This document shows positions 25,859 to 35,438 of a DNA stretch of 35,438 nt, piece by piece. The stretch is from Paracoccaceae bacterium (GTDB taxonomy: Bacteria; Pseudomonadota; Alphaproteobacteria; Rhodobacterales; Rhodobacteraceae). The notes under the pieces are model-generated. The model saw only the letters and a list, made by a program, of their open reading frames with translations, did no database searches and had not been told where the DNA came from. Position 1 is the first letter of the stretch. Every line of letters begins with the position of its first letter. Made by a program: the position numbers and the translations under genes. The stretch lies in the NCBI GenBank assembly GCA_007120685.1, contig SKNG01000261.1, positions 1 through 35,438 of the forward strand. Reading direction: 5' to 3'.

Positions 25859-27154
25859 TCAGCGGTCCTCGACCTCGATGTAGCCGCGCCGCGGCTCGCC
25901 GGTGTAAAGCTGGCGCGGCCGGCCGATCTTCTGCTGCGGATCGGCGATCATTTCCTTCCACTGCGAAATCCAGCCCACCGTGCGCGACAGCGCAAAGATC
26001 GGCGTGAACATCGCGGTGGGGAAGCCCATCGCTTCCAGCATGATGCCGGAATAGAAATCGACATTCGGATAGAGCTTTTTCTCGACGAAATACTCGTCCT
26101 CCAGCGCGATGCGCTCCAGCTCCTTGGCGACCTTCAGGGTCTCGTTGTCGGCGATGCCCAGAAGCCCCAGCACTTCATCGGCGGACTGTTTCATCACCTT
26201 CGCGCGCGGATCGAAATTCTTGTAGACGCGGTGGCCGAAGCCCATCAGGCGGAAGGGATCGTCCTTGTCCTTGGCGCGCTTGATGTATTCCGGGATGCGG
26301 TCGACCGTGCCGATCTCGCGCAGCATCTCCAGACAGGCCTGGTTTGCGCCGCCATGCGCGGGCCCCCACAGGCAGGCGATGCCGGCGGCGATGCAGGCAA
26401 AGGGGTTCGCGCCCGAAGAGCCCGCCAGCCGCACCGTGCTGGTCGAGGCATTCTGCTCATGATCGGCATGCAGCATCATGATCCGGTCCATGGCGCGCGC
26501 GAGGATCGGGTCGACAACATAATCCTCGGCCGGGACCGAGAAGCACATGTGCAGGAAATTACCCGCATAATCCAGGCTGTTCTTCGGATAGACGAAGGGC
26601 TGACCGATGGAATACTTGTGCGCCATGGCGGCGATGGTGGGCAGCTTGGCGATCATCCGGATCGCCGCCACCTCACGCTGCCAGGAGTCGTTGATATCGG
26701 TCGAATCGTGGTAGAAGGCCGACATCGCGCCGACCACGCCCACCATCGTGGCCATCGGATGCGCGTCACGGCGGAACCCGCGGAAGAAGTTGTGCATCTG
26801 CTCATGCACCATCGTGTGGCGGGTCACACGGGTTTCAAAGTCCAGCATCTGCGAAGCGGTCGGCAATTCGCCGTACAGCAGCAGGTAGCAGACCTCCAGG
26901 TGATGCGATTTCTCGGCCAGCTCGTCGATCGGATAGCCGCGATAGAGCAACTCGCCCTTGTCGCCGTCGATATAGGTGATGTTCGATTCGCAGGCCGCGG
27001 TCGAGGTAAAGCCCGGGTCGAAGGTGAACACGTCCCCCTGCGCGTAAAGCTTGCGGATATCGATCACATCCGGACCAACGCTGGGCGAATAGATCGGCAT
27101 GTCGATCGTCTTGTCGCCAAAGGTCAGCGTCGCGGTTCCTTTTTGGTCGGCCAT
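25859..27154 (-). CDS. gltA: Citrate synthase
   Basis: The protein has 431 aa, the size of the Gram-negative, hexameric, NADH-sensitive type. It condenses oxaloacetate and acetyl-CoA in the TCA cycle. The catalytic triad is in place: H267 in GPAHGG, H308 in [10 protein letters not shown] and D366 in [14 protein letters not shown] precedes ATG 27154. It follows gltX on the same strand after 58 bases and has its own terminator. Confidence 0.97.
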   Translation of the reverse strand: MADQKGTATLTFGDKTIDMPIYSPSVGPDVIDIRKLYAQGDVFTFDPGFTSTAACESNITYIDGDKGELLYRGYPIDELAEKSHHLEVCYLLLYGELPTASQMLDFETRVTRHTMVHEQMHNFFRGFRRDAHPMATMVGVVGAMSAFYHDSTDINDSWQREVAAIRMIAKLPTIAAMAHKYSIGQPFVYPKNSLDYAGNFLHMCFSVPAEDYVVDPILARAMDRIMMLHADHEQNASTSTVRLAGSSGANPFACIAAGIACLWGPAHGGANQACLEMLREIGTVDRIPEYIKRAKDKDDPFRLMGFGHRVYKNFDPRAKVMKQSADEVLGLLGIADNETLKVAKELERIALEDEYFVEKKLYPNVDFYSGIMLEAMGFPTAMFTPIFALSRTVGWISQWKEMIADPQQKIGRPRQLYTGEPRRGYIEVEDR

Positions 27155-27212
27155 GGCAATCCCTCGCTCTTGTCTGTCCTGCTCCGCCCGGTGTCCCGGT
27201 GCGGCGCGGCTG

Positions 27213-28640
27213 TCAGTCGGCAGTCAGGCCGCAGGCATCGGCCAGTCGCGCCAGGGTTTCGTCGCGTCCCAGAACGATCATCATGTCGAAAACGCTTGGC
27301 GTCACGGTTCGCCCGGCCAAGGCGGCGCGCAGCGGTTGCGCCAGCTTGCCCAGGCCCAGACCGTGCGCCGCAGCAGCCGCGCTCACAATGGATTCAAGAC
27401 CCTCGCGTGTCCAGCTAGCATTTCGCAACTGCGGCGTCAATTCTGTCAGTATACCACGGGATACATTGTCAAGGGCCGCGGTTGCCTTCTGATCCGGTTC
27501 CAGCGGGCGTGTTGCCAGAACGAAGTGCAGTTTTTCAAAGAGTTGCGTGTAGGATCGCGCCCTTTCCTTTGCCAGCGGCAGCGCCGCTTCTATCAGGGTA
27601 AGACGGTCTGCTGGCAGGGGGCCTGCGCCACTGGCGGTCAGATAGTCGCGCATTCCCTGCAGCACCGCAGCATCCGGCATGGCCGAGAAATGAAGCCCCG
27701 TCAGATGGTCCAGCTTCTTCAGGTCCAGCCTTGCGGGCGCGCGGTTGATACCGTTCAGGTCGAACCAGTCCAGCGCTTGTGCGTCGGTGAAGAACTCGTC
27801 GTCGCCATGGCTCCAGCCCAGCCGGGCCAGATAGTTGCGCAGCGCCGGCGCGGGGTAACCCATGCGGGCGTATTCCTCCAGCCCCAGCGCGCCGTGGCGT
27901 TTGGACAGTTTCTTGCCGTCCGGGCCGTGGATCAGCGGGATATGCGCCCAGACCGGCTCTGCCCAGCCCATCGCCCGGTAGATCTGGGCCTGCCGCGCGG
28001 CGTTGTTCAGATGGTCGTCGCCCCGGATGACATGCGTTACCCCCATGTCATGGTCATCCACCACCACCGCCAGCATATAGGTGGGCGTGCCATCGGATCG
28101 TAACAGCACCATGTCATCCAACTGGTCACTGCCGAAGGTCACCTGGCCCTGCACGGCGTCCTTGATCACCGTCTGCCCGTCGCGCGGCGCCTTCAGGCGG
28201 ATCACGAAGGGTGCATCGGGGTGGCTGGCCGGATCGGCATCGCGCCAGGGGCTCTGGAACAGGGTCGAGCGCCCCTCGGCCCGGGCGGACTCGCGGAAAC
28301 TCTCGATTTCCTCCTGCGCGGCGAAGCACCTGTAGGCATGGCCGCTGGCCAGCATGGCGCGGGCGACCTCGGCATGGCGGGGGGCGCGGGCGAACTGGCT
28401 GACCGCCTCGCCATCCCAGTCCAGCCCCAGCCAGCGCAGCCCGTCCAGGATCGCCGCCGTGGCCTCGGGCGTGGACCGGGCGCGGTCGGTATCTTCGATC
28501 CGTAGCAGGAACTGCCCGCCCCGGCCGCGCGCATAGAGCCAGTTGAACAGGGCGGTGCGCGCCCCCCCGATATGCAGAAAGCCGGTGGGCGAAGGGGCGA
28601 AACGGGTAACGACCGGGCTGTCGGTCGGCGTCTGGCGCAT
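27213..28640 (-). CDS. gltX: Glutamyl-tRNA synthetase
   Basis: The protein has 475 aa and is a class I synthetase. The HIGH motif is HIGG (23-26) in [19 protein letters not shown], and the KMSKS motif is KLSKR (244-248). It charges tRNA-Glu in the cytoplasm; in alphaproteobacteria the same type often also charges tRNA-Gln before amidation. The start ATG 28640 has AGAGGA about 9 bases ahead. Longer frames run upstream toward 28922 but cross the divergent promoter region and have no support. It is divergent from comEC. Confidence 0.95.
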   Translation of the reverse strand: MRQTPTDSPVVTRFAPSPTGFLHIGGARTALFNWLYARGRGGQFLLRIEDTDRARSTPEATAAILDGLRWLGLDWDGEAVSQFARAPRHAEVARAMLASGHAYRCFAAQEEIESFRESARAEGRSTLFQSPWRDADPASHPDAPFVIRLKAPRDGQTVIKDAVQGQVTFGSDQLDDMVLLRSDGTPTYMLAVVVDDHDMGVTHVIRGDDHLNNAARQAQIYRAMGWAEPVWAHIPLIHGPDGKKLSKRHGALGLEEYARMGYPAPALRNYLARLGWSHGDDEFFTDAQALDWFDLNGINRAPARLDLKKLDHLTGLHFSAMPDAAVLQGMRDYLTASGAGPLPADRLTLIEAALPLAKERARSYTQLFEKLHFVLATRPLEPDQKATAALDNVSRGILTELTPQLRNASWTREGLESIVSAAAAAHGLGLGKLAQPLRAALAGRTVTPSVFDMMIVLGRDETLARLADACGLTAD

Positions 28641-28762
28641 CAAGGGACATCCTCTCGGCGTGTTCGTCGGGGCCACGTTGACGGTCTGCGTTAACCTTCT
28701 GGAAACCATGCGGCCGCTACAGTTGGAAGATGGTCTAGGCAAACGAACGGGCAAGAACAAGG

Positions 28763-30898
28763 GTGCCGGCATACGCTGCGATACGTCCCCTGACGGGCTG
28801 GCGCGGCATACTGTCGGGCCGGTTGTCGGCACTGGTGAGTGCGCCGCTGACGGCGCTGGCGGCGGCGCGGGGGCGGTTGTTTCCCTTTGTGCCGGTGCTG
28901 CTGGCGTTGGGGATCGGGGCATATTTCGCCCTGCCGGCCGAACCGGGCGCGGGAAGTTTCACGGCGCTGGCGGCGGGCGCGTTGGCGACGGGCGTGGCCG
29001 GCATCATCGGGCCGGAACGGCTGCGGCCGCTGTTTCTGGCGCTGATGCTGGTGCTGTCGGGCCTGCTGGTGGCGGGCTGGCGCGCACATGCGAGCGCCGC
29101 GCCGGTGCTGGGCTGGCGCTATTACGGCCCGGTCGAGGGGCGGGTGGTGCGCATCGACCGCTCGGTGTCGGATGCGCTGCGCCTGACGCTGGACCGTGTG
29201 GTGCTGCATGACGTTGCGGTGCATCGGGTGCCGGAACGGGTGCGTGTATCGATCCATGGCGAGCGGCCGGACATCGACCCGGTGCCGGGCATGCGGGTGG
29301 TGCTGACCGGCCATCTGTCCCCGCCCGGCGGCCCGGTCGAACCCGGCGGCTTCGACTTCCGCCGCCTGGCCTGGTTCGACCGGTTGGGCGCGGTGGGCTA
29401 CACGCGCAGCCCGGTGCTGGCCATCGCGCCACCGGAGCCGGGGCCGGCGCTGGCGGTGGAGCGGTTGCGCATGCGAATGAGCGCGGCCCTGCAGGACCGA
29501 CTGCCGGGCGAGGCCGGGGGCTTTGTCGCCGCCATCCTGACGGGTGACCGCGCGGGCGTCAGCCAGGACACGACAGAGGCGCTGCGCCGATCCAACCTGG
29601 CGCATCTTCTGGCTATTTCCGGGCTGCACATGGGGCTTCTGACCGGGATCGTCTATGGCGCGCTGCGGCTCGTGCTGGCGCTGGTGCCGGTGGTTGCGCT
29701 GCGCCTGCCGGGGCGCAAGCTGGCCGCAGCGGGGGCGCTTGCGGCGGCGGTGTTCTATCTGGCGCTCTCGGGCGGCAACGTCGCCACCCAGCGGGCCTTC
29801 GTGATGGTGGCGGTGATGCTGGGCGCGGTGCTGTTCGACCGGCGCGCGATCTCGCTGCATTCGGTCGCGCTGGCCGCGCTGCTGATCCTGCTATGGCGGC
29901 CCGAGGCGCTGCTCTCGCCGGGTTTCCAGATGTCCTTTGCCGCCACCACGGCGCTGGTTGCGGTCTTTGCGGCCCTGCGTGACTGGCGCCGTGCGCGGCC
30001 GCGTGGGCGCGCCCCGCCGAGCTGGCCGAAACGGCTGTTGCTGGGGATTGGCTCGGTAGCACTATGCTCGCTGGTGGCGGGGCTGGCCACGGCGCCGGTG
30101 GCGGCGGCGCATTTCCACCGCATCGCCGATTACGGGCTTCTTGCCAATATCCTGTCGGTGCCGTTGATGGGCACGCTGGTGATGCCGGCGGCGGTGCTGG
30201 CGGCAACGCTCTGGCCCCTGGGGCTGGAAGGGGCGGGGCTGTGGCTGATGGCGGCGGGCGTGCAGTGGATCCTGGGCGTGGCGCATTGGGTGGCGGGGTT
30301 GGACGGCGCGGTGCGCTGGGTGACCACGCCGCCCGGCTGGGTGCTGCCGGGCATGGCGCTGGGGGTGTTGTGGCTGATCATGTGGCGCGGCCGGGCGCGA
30401 TGGGCGGGGGCGCTGGTGGCCGCGGCCTGTCTGGCGGGCTGGGGGCAGGCGCCGCGCCCGGCGCTGCTGATCGCCGAAAGCGGCGGGCAGGTCGGCGTCA
30501 TGGGGCCCGAGGGCCGCGCCCTGTCCCGTCCACGGGGCGAGGGGTTCGTGGTGCGCAACTGGCTGGCTGCCGATGGCGACGCGGCCAGCGCGGAAGAGGC
30601 CGCGGCCCGGCCCGGCCCGGGTGGGGAGGCGCTGGCGGCGGGGTTCGCGCTGGGCGGCACGCGCTTCGTCCATCTGACCGGGCGCGGTGCGGCGGACCGA
30701 GTGGGGGAAGCCTGCGCAGCAAGTCAGGTGGTGATCCTCTCGGTCGCCGCCCCACCGGATCGGCCCGCCGGCTGCCGGATCATCGCCCCGTCCGATCTGC
30801 ACGAAAGCGGCGCGCTGGCGGCAAGCCTGCGGGGGGATGATCTGCACTGGCGTCGCGCGCGGGATGTGGCGGGCAGGCGGCCTTGGACGGGGTATTGA
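28763..30898 (+). CDS. comEC: ComEC/Rec2 family DNA-uptake channel protein
   Basis: The protein has 711 aa with many membrane segments (about ten). An N-terminal DUF4131-type region (about 35-215) is followed by the competence domain (about 245-510), with [14 protein letters not shown] near 281-294. The C-terminal part (about 560-711) is short and has no metal-binding HxHxDH motif, so a full metallo-beta-lactamase domain is absent, as in many alphaproteobacterial ComEC proteins. It moves single-stranded DNA across the inner membrane in natural transformation. The GTG at 28763 is the first start after an in-frame TAG at 28736. It has a weak ribosome site, so a later start is possible. Confidence 0.88.
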   Translation: MPAYAAIRPLTGWRGILSGRLSALVSAPLTALAAARGRLFPFVPVLLALGIGAYFALPAEPGAGSFTALAAGALATGVAGIIGPERLRPLFLALMLVLSGLLVAGWRAHASAAPVLGWRYYGPVEGRVVRIDRSVSDALRLTLDRVVLHDVAVHRVPERVRVSIHGERPDIDPVPGMRVVLTGHLSPPGGPVEPGGFDFRRLAWFDRLGAVGYTRSPVLAIAPPEPGPALAVERLRMRMSAALQDRLPGEAGGFVAAILTGDRAGVSQDTTEALRRSNLAHLLAISGLHMGLLTGIVYGALRLVLALVPVVALRLPGRKLAAAGALAAAVFYLALSGGNVATQRAFVMVAVMLGAVLFDRRAISLHSVALAALLILLWRPEALLSPGFQMSFAATTALVAVFAALRDWRRARPRGRAPPSWPKRLLLGIGSVALCSLVAGLATAPVAAAHFHRIADYGLLANILSVPLMGTLVMPAAVLAATLWPLGLEGAGLWLMAAGVQWILGVAHWVAGLDGAVRWVTTPPGWVLPGMALGVLWLIMWRGRARWAGALVAAACLAGWGQAPRPALLIAESGGQVGVMGPEGRALSRPRGEGFVVRNWLAADGDAASAEEAAARPGPGGEALAAGFALGGTRFVHLTGRGAADRVGEACAASQVVILSVAAPPDRPAGCRIIAPSDLHESGALAASLRGDDLHWRRARDVAGRRPWTGY

Positions 30899-30975
30899 GA
30901 AAGACGATCGGCGCGGTCGGGGCGGTGCATGCTGCACGGCGCTTGCGCTTGATCGGGTCGGCAGACGTCCCGGCA

Positions 30976-31022
30976 ACGCGCCTTCGAAGGCGCGTGCAAA
31001 CGGGCTTTCGAAAGCCCGTTTT
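30976..31022 (+). terminator. Two-hairpin terminator module after comEC (second copy)
   Basis: The first hairpin is ACGCGCCTT/AAGGCGCGT (30976-30995). Two bases on is the second, AAACGGGCTTT/AAAGCCCGTTT (30998-31021), ending in TTTT. It is perfect where the copy at 3431-3480 is partly degenerate; the two copies lie in opposite orientation. Confidence 0.75.
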
Positions 31023-31088
31023 GCGCCCATGCGGTAATGCGTGAACCAGTCGGTTGAAGACCCTGTCGCGCCTCGGCAAGGCTTGCGG

Positions 31089-31122
31089 CGCTCGGGTGCC
31101 GGCAAAGTCCGACACCCGAGCG
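31089..31122. terminator. Hairpin downstream of clpB
   Basis: CGCTCGGGTG (31089-31098) pairs perfectly with CACCCGAGCG (31113-31122). It is 18 bases past the clpB stop. No T run follows on the clpB strand, so it is a 3'-end stabiliser or a weak terminator. Confidence 0.5.
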
Positions 31123-31139
31123 TGGTTTGTGACGGCAGA

Positions 31140-33767
31140 TCAGTGCACCACGGTCATCCGCGGCGGGGCATCGCTGTCACCCGGGTCGACCCCGGCGGCG
31201 CGGCCGGCGATCACCAGCCCGTCCGGCCCTGCCGTCACCGGCACGGTGGCGCCGTCCATGATTTCGCCGCTCAGCAGCATTTGCGCCAGCGGGTCCTGCA
31301 GATGGCGCTGGATCACCCGCTTCAGCGGTCGCGCGCCATAGACCGGGTCATAGCCCTTGTCGGCCAGCCATTGCCGGGCGCCCGCGTCGAGGTCCAACGA
31401 GATCTTGCGCCCCGCCAGCCGCTTCAGCAGCCGCGCCATCTGGATATCGACGATCCCGTCCATATCCGCCCGGCCCAGCCGGTCAAAGATCACCGTCTCA
31501 TCCAGCCGGTTCAGGAACTCGGGGCGGAAATGCGCCCGCACCGCCTCCATCACCTGCGCGCGGGCCAGGGCCGCATCGCCGCCCTCGGGTAACTGGCTCA
31601 GCGCCTGGGACCCGAGGTTAGAGGTCAGCACGATCAGCGTCTGCTTGAAGTCCACCGTGCGGCCGTGGCTGTCGGTCAGCACCCCGTCATCGAGCACCTG
31701 CAACAGCACGTTGAACACGTCCGGGTGCGCCTTTTCCACCTCGTCAAAGAGCACCACCTGATAGGGCCGGCGCCGCACCGCTTCGGTCAGCACGCCGCCT
31801 TCCTCATAGCCGACATAGCCCGGGGGCGCGCCGATCAGCCGCGCGACCGCGTGCTTTTCCATGAATTCCGACATGTCGATGCGCACCATCGCGCTGTCAT
31901 CGTCGAACAGGAATTCGGCCACGGCCTTGGTCAGTTCGGTCTTGCCCACCCCGGTGGGGCCCAGGAACAGGAAGCTGCCCAGCGGCCGCCCCTCGTCATT
32001 CAGCCCGGCGCGGGCCCGGCGCACGGCATTGGCCACCGCGCGCACCGCCTTGTGCTGGCCGATGACGCGCTTGTGCAGGCCCTCTTCCATGCGCAAGAGC
32101 TTCTCGCGCTCGCCCTCCAGCATCTTCGAGGTCGGAATGCCGGTCCAGCGCTCCACCACCTCGGCGATCTGTTCGGGCCGGACGGCATCGCCGACCATCT
32201 TCTCGGCCTCGCGCGCCTCGGCCTCGGCCAGGTTGCGCTCCAGTTCCGGGATGCGGCCATATTGCAACTCGCCGGCCTTGGCGAAATCGCCCTGCCGCTT
32301 GGCCTGGTCCAGTTCGGCCCGCGCCCGGTCTAGCTGCTCCTTCAACTCGCGCGCGGCCTCCAGCCGGTCACGCTCGGCCTGCCATTGGGCGGTCATCTCT
32401 GTGGAACGCTGCTGCAACTCGGCCAGTTCGCCCTCCAGCTTTTCCAGCCGGTCGCGCGAGGCGGCGTCGTCTTCCTTCTTCAGCGCCTCGGCCTCGATCT
32501 GCTTTTGCAGGATCTCGCGGTCCAGCGCGTCCAGTTCCTCGGGCTTCGAGTCAATCTGCATGCGCAGCCGGCTGGCGGCCTCGTCCATCAGGTCGATGGC
32601 CTTGTCCGGCAGGAAACGGTCGGTGATATAGCGGTTTGACAGCGTCGCCGCCGCCACCAGCGCCGAATCGGCGATGCGCACGCCGTGGTGCAGCTCGTAT
32701 TTTTCCTTGATGCCGCGCAGGATGCTGATCGAGTCCTCAACCGTCGGCTCGGAAATGAACACCGGCTGGAAGCGCCGGGCCAGCGCCGCGTCCTTCTCCA
32801 CATGCTTGCGGTATTCATCCAGCGTCGTGGCACCCACGCAGTGCAACTCGCCCCGCGCCAGGGCCGGCTTGATCAGGTTGGCGGCATCCATTGCGCCTTC
32901 GGATTTGCCGGCGCCAACGAGCGTGTGCATTTCGTCGATGAAGAGGATGATCTCGCCCGCCGCGGCCGTGACCTCGTTCAAGACGCCCTTCAGGCGCTCC
33001 TCGAACTCGCCGCGATACTTCGCCCCGGCGATCAGCGCGCCCATGTCCAACGCCAGAAGCTTCTTGTCGGCCAGGCTTTCGGGCACGTCGCCGTTGACGA
33101 TGCGCAGCGCCAGCCCCTCGGCGATGGCGGTCTTGCCGACGCCGGGTTCGCCGATCAGCACCGGGTTGTTCTTGGTCCGGCGGCTCAGCACCTGCATGGC
33201 GCGGCGGATTTCCTCGTCACGGCCGATGATGGGGTCGATCTTGCCCTCGCGCGCGGCCTCGGTCAGGTCATGGGCGTATTTCTTCAACGCCTCATAGCTG
33301 TCCTCGGCACTGGCAGAATCCGCCGTGCGGCCCTTGCGGATGTCGTTGACGGCGGCGTTGAGCGCCTGCGCGGTCACCGCGCCTGCGTCCAGCGCGTCCT
33401 TGGCCGGGCTTTTCACCATGGCCAGCGCCATCAGGATGCGTTCGACCGGCACAAAGCTGTCGCCGGCCTTCTGGGCGATCTTTTGCGCCTCATCCAGCAC
33501 CCGCATCAGCGCCTGTTCGGTATAAATCTGGCCTGCATCGCCGGAAACCTTCGGCAGCTTGCCCAGCGCCAGATCATTGGCCTGTGCCACCCGTTCCGGC
33601 GCGCCGCCGGCGCGGCGGATCAGATTGGCGGCCATGCCCTGTTCGTCATCCAAGAGCGCTTTGAGCAGATGCTCGGCGCCCAGGCGTTGATGGCTTTCGC
33701 GCATGGCGATGGTCTGGGCGGCCTGCAGGAAACCCCGCGCCCGTTCGGTGAATTTTTCCAGGTTCAT
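31140..33767 (-). CDS. clpB: ATP-dependent disaggregase ClpB
   Basis: The protein has 875 aa, the full length of the family. The N-terminal Clp repeat domain is at about 1-145. The first AAA+ module has Walker A GEPGVGKT (206-213). The long coiled-coil middle domain (about 405-530) sets ClpB apart from ClpA and ClpC. The second AAA+ module has Walker A GPTGVGKT (603-610). It works with DnaK to dissolve protein aggregates after heat stress in the cytoplasm. GAGGAGA precedes ATG 33767, and a sigma-32-like promoter lies just upstream. Confidence 0.97.
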   Translation of the reverse strand: MNLEKFTERARGFLQAAQTIAMRESHQRLGAEHLLKALLDDEQGMAANLIRRAGGAPERVAQANDLALGKLPKVSGDAGQIYTEQALMRVLDEAQKIAQKAGDSFVPVERILMALAMVKSPAKDALDAGAVTAQALNAAVNDIRKGRTADSASAEDSYEALKKYAHDLTEAAREGKIDPIIGRDEEIRRAMQVLSRRTKNNPVLIGEPGVGKTAIAEGLALRIVNGDVPESLADKKLLALDMGALIAGAKYRGEFEERLKGVLNEVTAAAGEIILFIDEMHTLVGAGKSEGAMDAANLIKPALARGELHCVGATTLDEYRKHVEKDAALARRFQPVFISEPTVEDSISILRGIKEKYELHHGVRIADSALVAAATLSNRYITDRFLPDKAIDLMDEAASRLRMQIDSKPEELDALDREILQKQIEAEALKKEDDAASRDRLEKLEGELAELQQRSTEMTAQWQAERDRLEAARELKEQLDRARAELDQAKRQGDFAKAGELQYGRIPELERNLAEAEAREAEKMVGDAVRPEQIAEVVERWTGIPTSKMLEGEREKLLRMEEGLHKRVIGQHKAVRAVANAVRRARAGLNDEGRPLGSFLFLGPTGVGKTELTKAVAEFLFDDDSAMVRIDMSEFMEKHAVARLIGAPPGYVGYEEGGVLTEAVRRRPYQVVLFDEVEKAHPDVFNVLLQVLDDGVLTDSHGRTVDFKQTLIVLTSNLGSQALSQLPEGGDAALARAQVMEAVRAHFRPEFLNRLDETVIFDRLGRADMDGIVDIQMARLLKRLAGRKISLDLDAGARQWLADKGYDPVYGARPLKRVIQRHLQDPLAQMLLSGEIMDGATVPVTAGPDGLVIAGRAAGVDPGDSDAPPRMTVVH

Positions 33768-33847
33768 TGCTGTCTCTCCTCGTCAAGCGCCCGTGGCTCG
33801 GCGGGGCCTGCCAGTCAGCACCCCGCCCGTTCGGGCCTCACCCGAGG

Positions 33848-33876
33848 ATTTGGGAAGCGAGAGCGACCGTTGCAAG
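33848..33876 (-). promoter_or_regulatory. Candidate sigma-32 (RpoH) heat-shock promoter of clpB
   Basis: On the minus strand, CTCTTGCAA (core CTTGCA, 33871-33876) is followed after 16 bases by CCCAAAT (33848-33854). The RpoH consensus is CTTGAA, 13-17 bases, CCCCAT-T. It lies about 80 bases before the clpB start, and heat-shock control is what is expected for this gene. Confidence 0.55.
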
Positions 33877-33900
33877 AGGGCAACAGTCCGAATTCGCGCC

Positions 33901-35256
33901 TTACGCCTTTGCCAGCGCGGCCTCGCGGATGGTGCCGGCCACGGTGCCCAGCACATCGTCAAGCAGGGCCTCGTCCTCGGCCTCGACCATGACGCGGATC
34001 AGGGGTTCGGTTCCGGAGGGGCGGATCAGCAGCCGCCCCCGCGTGCCCAGCCGGGCGGTCTGATCGGCGATGACCGCCTTCACCACAGGCTGGGCCAGCG
34101 AGGCACTGGCCGAGGTGCAGCGGATGTTTTCCAGCCGCTGCGGCACCGGGGCGAAATTACGCGCCAGCCTGGACGCGGGTTGGCCGGTTTCCACCATCGC
34201 CGCCAGGAACTGCAGCGCGGCGATAAGCCCGTCACCGGTAGTGGCATGGTCGGTCATCACGATATGGCCGGATTGCTCGCCGCCCAGGTTCCAGCCACCG
34301 CTGCGCATGCGCTCCACCACATGGCGGTCGCCGACGCGTGTGCGCTCCAGCCGCAGCCCGTGGCCGGTCAGGAAATGCTCCAGCCCCAGATTCGACATCA
34401 CGGTGGCGACCAGCGTGCCGTCCTGCAGCCGCCCCGCCTGCGCCCAGCGGCGGGCGAACAGCGCCATGATCTGGTCGCCATCGGCCACCGTGCCCTGTTC
34501 GTCGATAAGGATAAGCCGGTCGGCATCGCCATCCAGTGCGATGCCCAGATCGGCGCCGGTTTCGCGCACCAGCGCCGCTGCGGCCTGGGGATGGGTGGAG
34601 CCGCAATCGCGGTTGATGTTGAAGCCGTCGGGCTTGACCGCCATCGGCACCACTTCGGCGCCCAGTTCCCAAAGCACCTCTGGCGCGGCCTTGTAGGCGG
34701 CGCCATTGGCGCAATCGACCACCACCTTCAGCCCGGACAGCGTTTTCCGGCGCGGGAAGGTGGTCTTGGCGTATTCGATGTAGCGCCCCAGCCCGTCGTC
34801 CAGACGTTTCGCCCGCCCGATCTCATCGGGCGGGGCAGGGTGCAGCCCGTTGTGGAACAGCGCCTCTATCCCTGCCTCTGCCTGATCCGACAGCTTGAAG
34901 CCGTCGGGGCCGAAGAACTTGATTCCGTTGTCGTGATGCGGGTTGTGGCTGGCGGAAATCATGATGCCCAGATCAGCGCGCATGGACCGGGTCAGATAGC
35001 CCACGGCAGGTGTCGGCACTGGGCCCAGCAGGAGCACATTCATGCCGGTGGAAATCAGTCCCGCCGACAGCGCGTTTTCCAGCATGTAGCAGGACCGGCG
35101 CGTGTCCTTGCCGATCACCACGCGGTGCCCGTTCTGCCCGTCCCTGCGGAAATAGCGCCCCGCCGCCGCGCCCAGCTTCAGCGCCGCCTCTGCCGTGATC
35201 GGAAAGCTGTTTGCCGTGCCGCGCACCCCATCGGTGCCGAAAAGCCTGTCTGCCAT
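33901..35256 (-). CDS. glmM: Phosphoglucosamine mutase
   Basis: The protein has 451 aa. It converts glucosamine-6-phosphate to glucosamine-1-phosphate for UDP-GlcNAc and cell-wall synthesis. Its active-site serine, which is phosphorylated, is S103 in [15 protein letters not shown]. The metal loop DGDADR and the C-terminal phosphate-binding [14 protein letters not shown] are also present. AGGAA lies ahead of ATG 35256. It is upstream of clpB on the same strand with a 133-base gap. Confidence 0.97.
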   Translation of the reverse strand: MADRLFGTDGVRGTANSFPITAEAALKLGAAAGRYFRRDGQNGHRVVIGKDTRRSCYMLENALSAGLISTGMNVLLLGPVPTPAVGYLTRSMRADLGIMISASHNPHHDNGIKFFGPDGFKLSDQAEAGIEALFHNGLHPAPPDEIGRAKRLDDGLGRYIEYAKTTFPRRKTLSGLKVVVDCANGAAYKAAPEVLWELGAEVVPMAVKPDGFNINRDCGSTHPQAAAALVRETGADLGIALDGDADRLILIDEQGTVADGDQIMALFARRWAQAGRLQDGTLVATVMSNLGLEHFLTGHGLRLERTRVGDRHVVERMRSGGWNLGGEQSGHIVMTDHATTGDGLIAALQFLAAMVETGQPASRLARNFAPVPQRLENIRCTSASASLAQPVVKAVIADQTARLGTRGRLLIRPSGTEPLIRVMVEAEDEALLDDVLGTVAGTIREAALAKA

Positions 35257-35309
35257 GGTGTTCCTGTCCCGCCTTGCCCGATTTGCCGGTGCTTGCTGCC
35301 TTTAAGCAA

Positions 35310-35339
35310 AGTTTACCCCCAGCCGTATCCCCAGCGCAA
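35310..35339 (-). promoter_or_regulatory. Possible promoter of glmM
   Basis: On the minus strand TTGCGC (35334-35339) and TAAACT (35310-35315) are 18 bases apart, about 55 bases before the glmM start. The match is moderate. In the remaining 182 bases to the window end I see no gene. Confidence 0.35.
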
Positions 35340-35438
35340 GGCATGCCGCCGGTGGTTCCCCGCGCATCGGCGCTGGCCCGCGCAAAGCTTGCCGCCGGGC
35401 ACAGGCATGTTAAACCGGCGGAAACGGCGACAACCGGG

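Larger units (their letters stand above)
30899..31139. other. Gap between convergent comEC and clpB, holding terminator structures
   Basis: The gap contains the two-hairpin module 30976-31022 and the hairpin 31089-31122. I see no gene in it. Confidence 0.6.

Noticed and set aside
25133-27418. 761-codon open frame on the plus strand
   Set aside because: Antisense of mazG and gltA, with no recognisable product.
28744-28757. GAAC-6-GAAC upstream of comEC as a LexA box
   Set aside because: The alphaproteobacterial LexA site has a 7-base spacer; here it is 6, and comEC is not a usual SOS gene in this group.

Overview
The window reads as chromosomal DNA of a high-GC alphaproteobacterium, most likely a member of the Rhodobacteraceae. 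The basis is the gene style (flp-cpaB-cpaC-OmpA lipoprotein-cpaE-cpaF-tadB-tadC-TPR genes, fhs next to folD, a stand-alone malonyl-CoA ligase) and three copies of a GC-rich intergenic repeat that I associate with this family. No rRNA, tRNA, CRISPR array, insertion sequence or phage gene was seen.

Layout. (1) 1-446: the 3' end of a Fic-domain gene. (2) 447-3617: about 3.1 kb without a credible gene. It is not random sequence. From about 500 to 3420 it is one giant imperfect palindrome, with arms at about 500-1926 and 1985-3420. Matching blocks keep an almost constant coordinate sum (3925 at the outside, 3911 at the centre), so the two 1.4-kb arms are collinear with very few net indels although clearly diverged. 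A two-hairpin terminator-like module closes the right end. This is the most unusual thing in the window. (3) 3618-5003: a ParB-fold-like protein of unknown role, followed by a convergent lytic transglycosylase (5058-5963). (4) 6275-16882: a tad/Flp pilus locus encoding pilin, periplasmic CpaB, secretin CpaC, an OmpA-type lipoprotein where CpaD is often found, the localisation ATPase CpaE, the motor CpaF, inner-membrane TadB and TadC, two TPR lipoproteins and a prepilin peptidase. The pilin gene is followed by a strong terminator, which should give much pilin and little of the machinery. An AAA+ ATPase with an N-terminal winged-helix-like region and a small thioesterase follow. (5) 18818-21544: folD and fhs, the tetrahydrofolate one-carbon pair. 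(6) 21685-24873: a DUF1643 protein, malonyl-CoA ligase and a divergent arginase. (7) 24962-30898: mazG, citrate synthase, glutamyl-tRNA synthetase and a divergent ComEC/Rec2 DNA-uptake channel. (8) 31140-35256: clpB, with a sigma-32-like promoter, and glmM.

The tad genes form one functional machine for surface attachment. The right half is ordinary housekeeping. The left 3.6 kb, a fold-back non-coding element between a Fic gene and an orphan ParB-like gene, is the part that does not match any system I know. I infer either a very long rod-shaped RNA or a DNA-level fold-back element. The sequence alone cannot choose between these and an old decayed inverted duplication.
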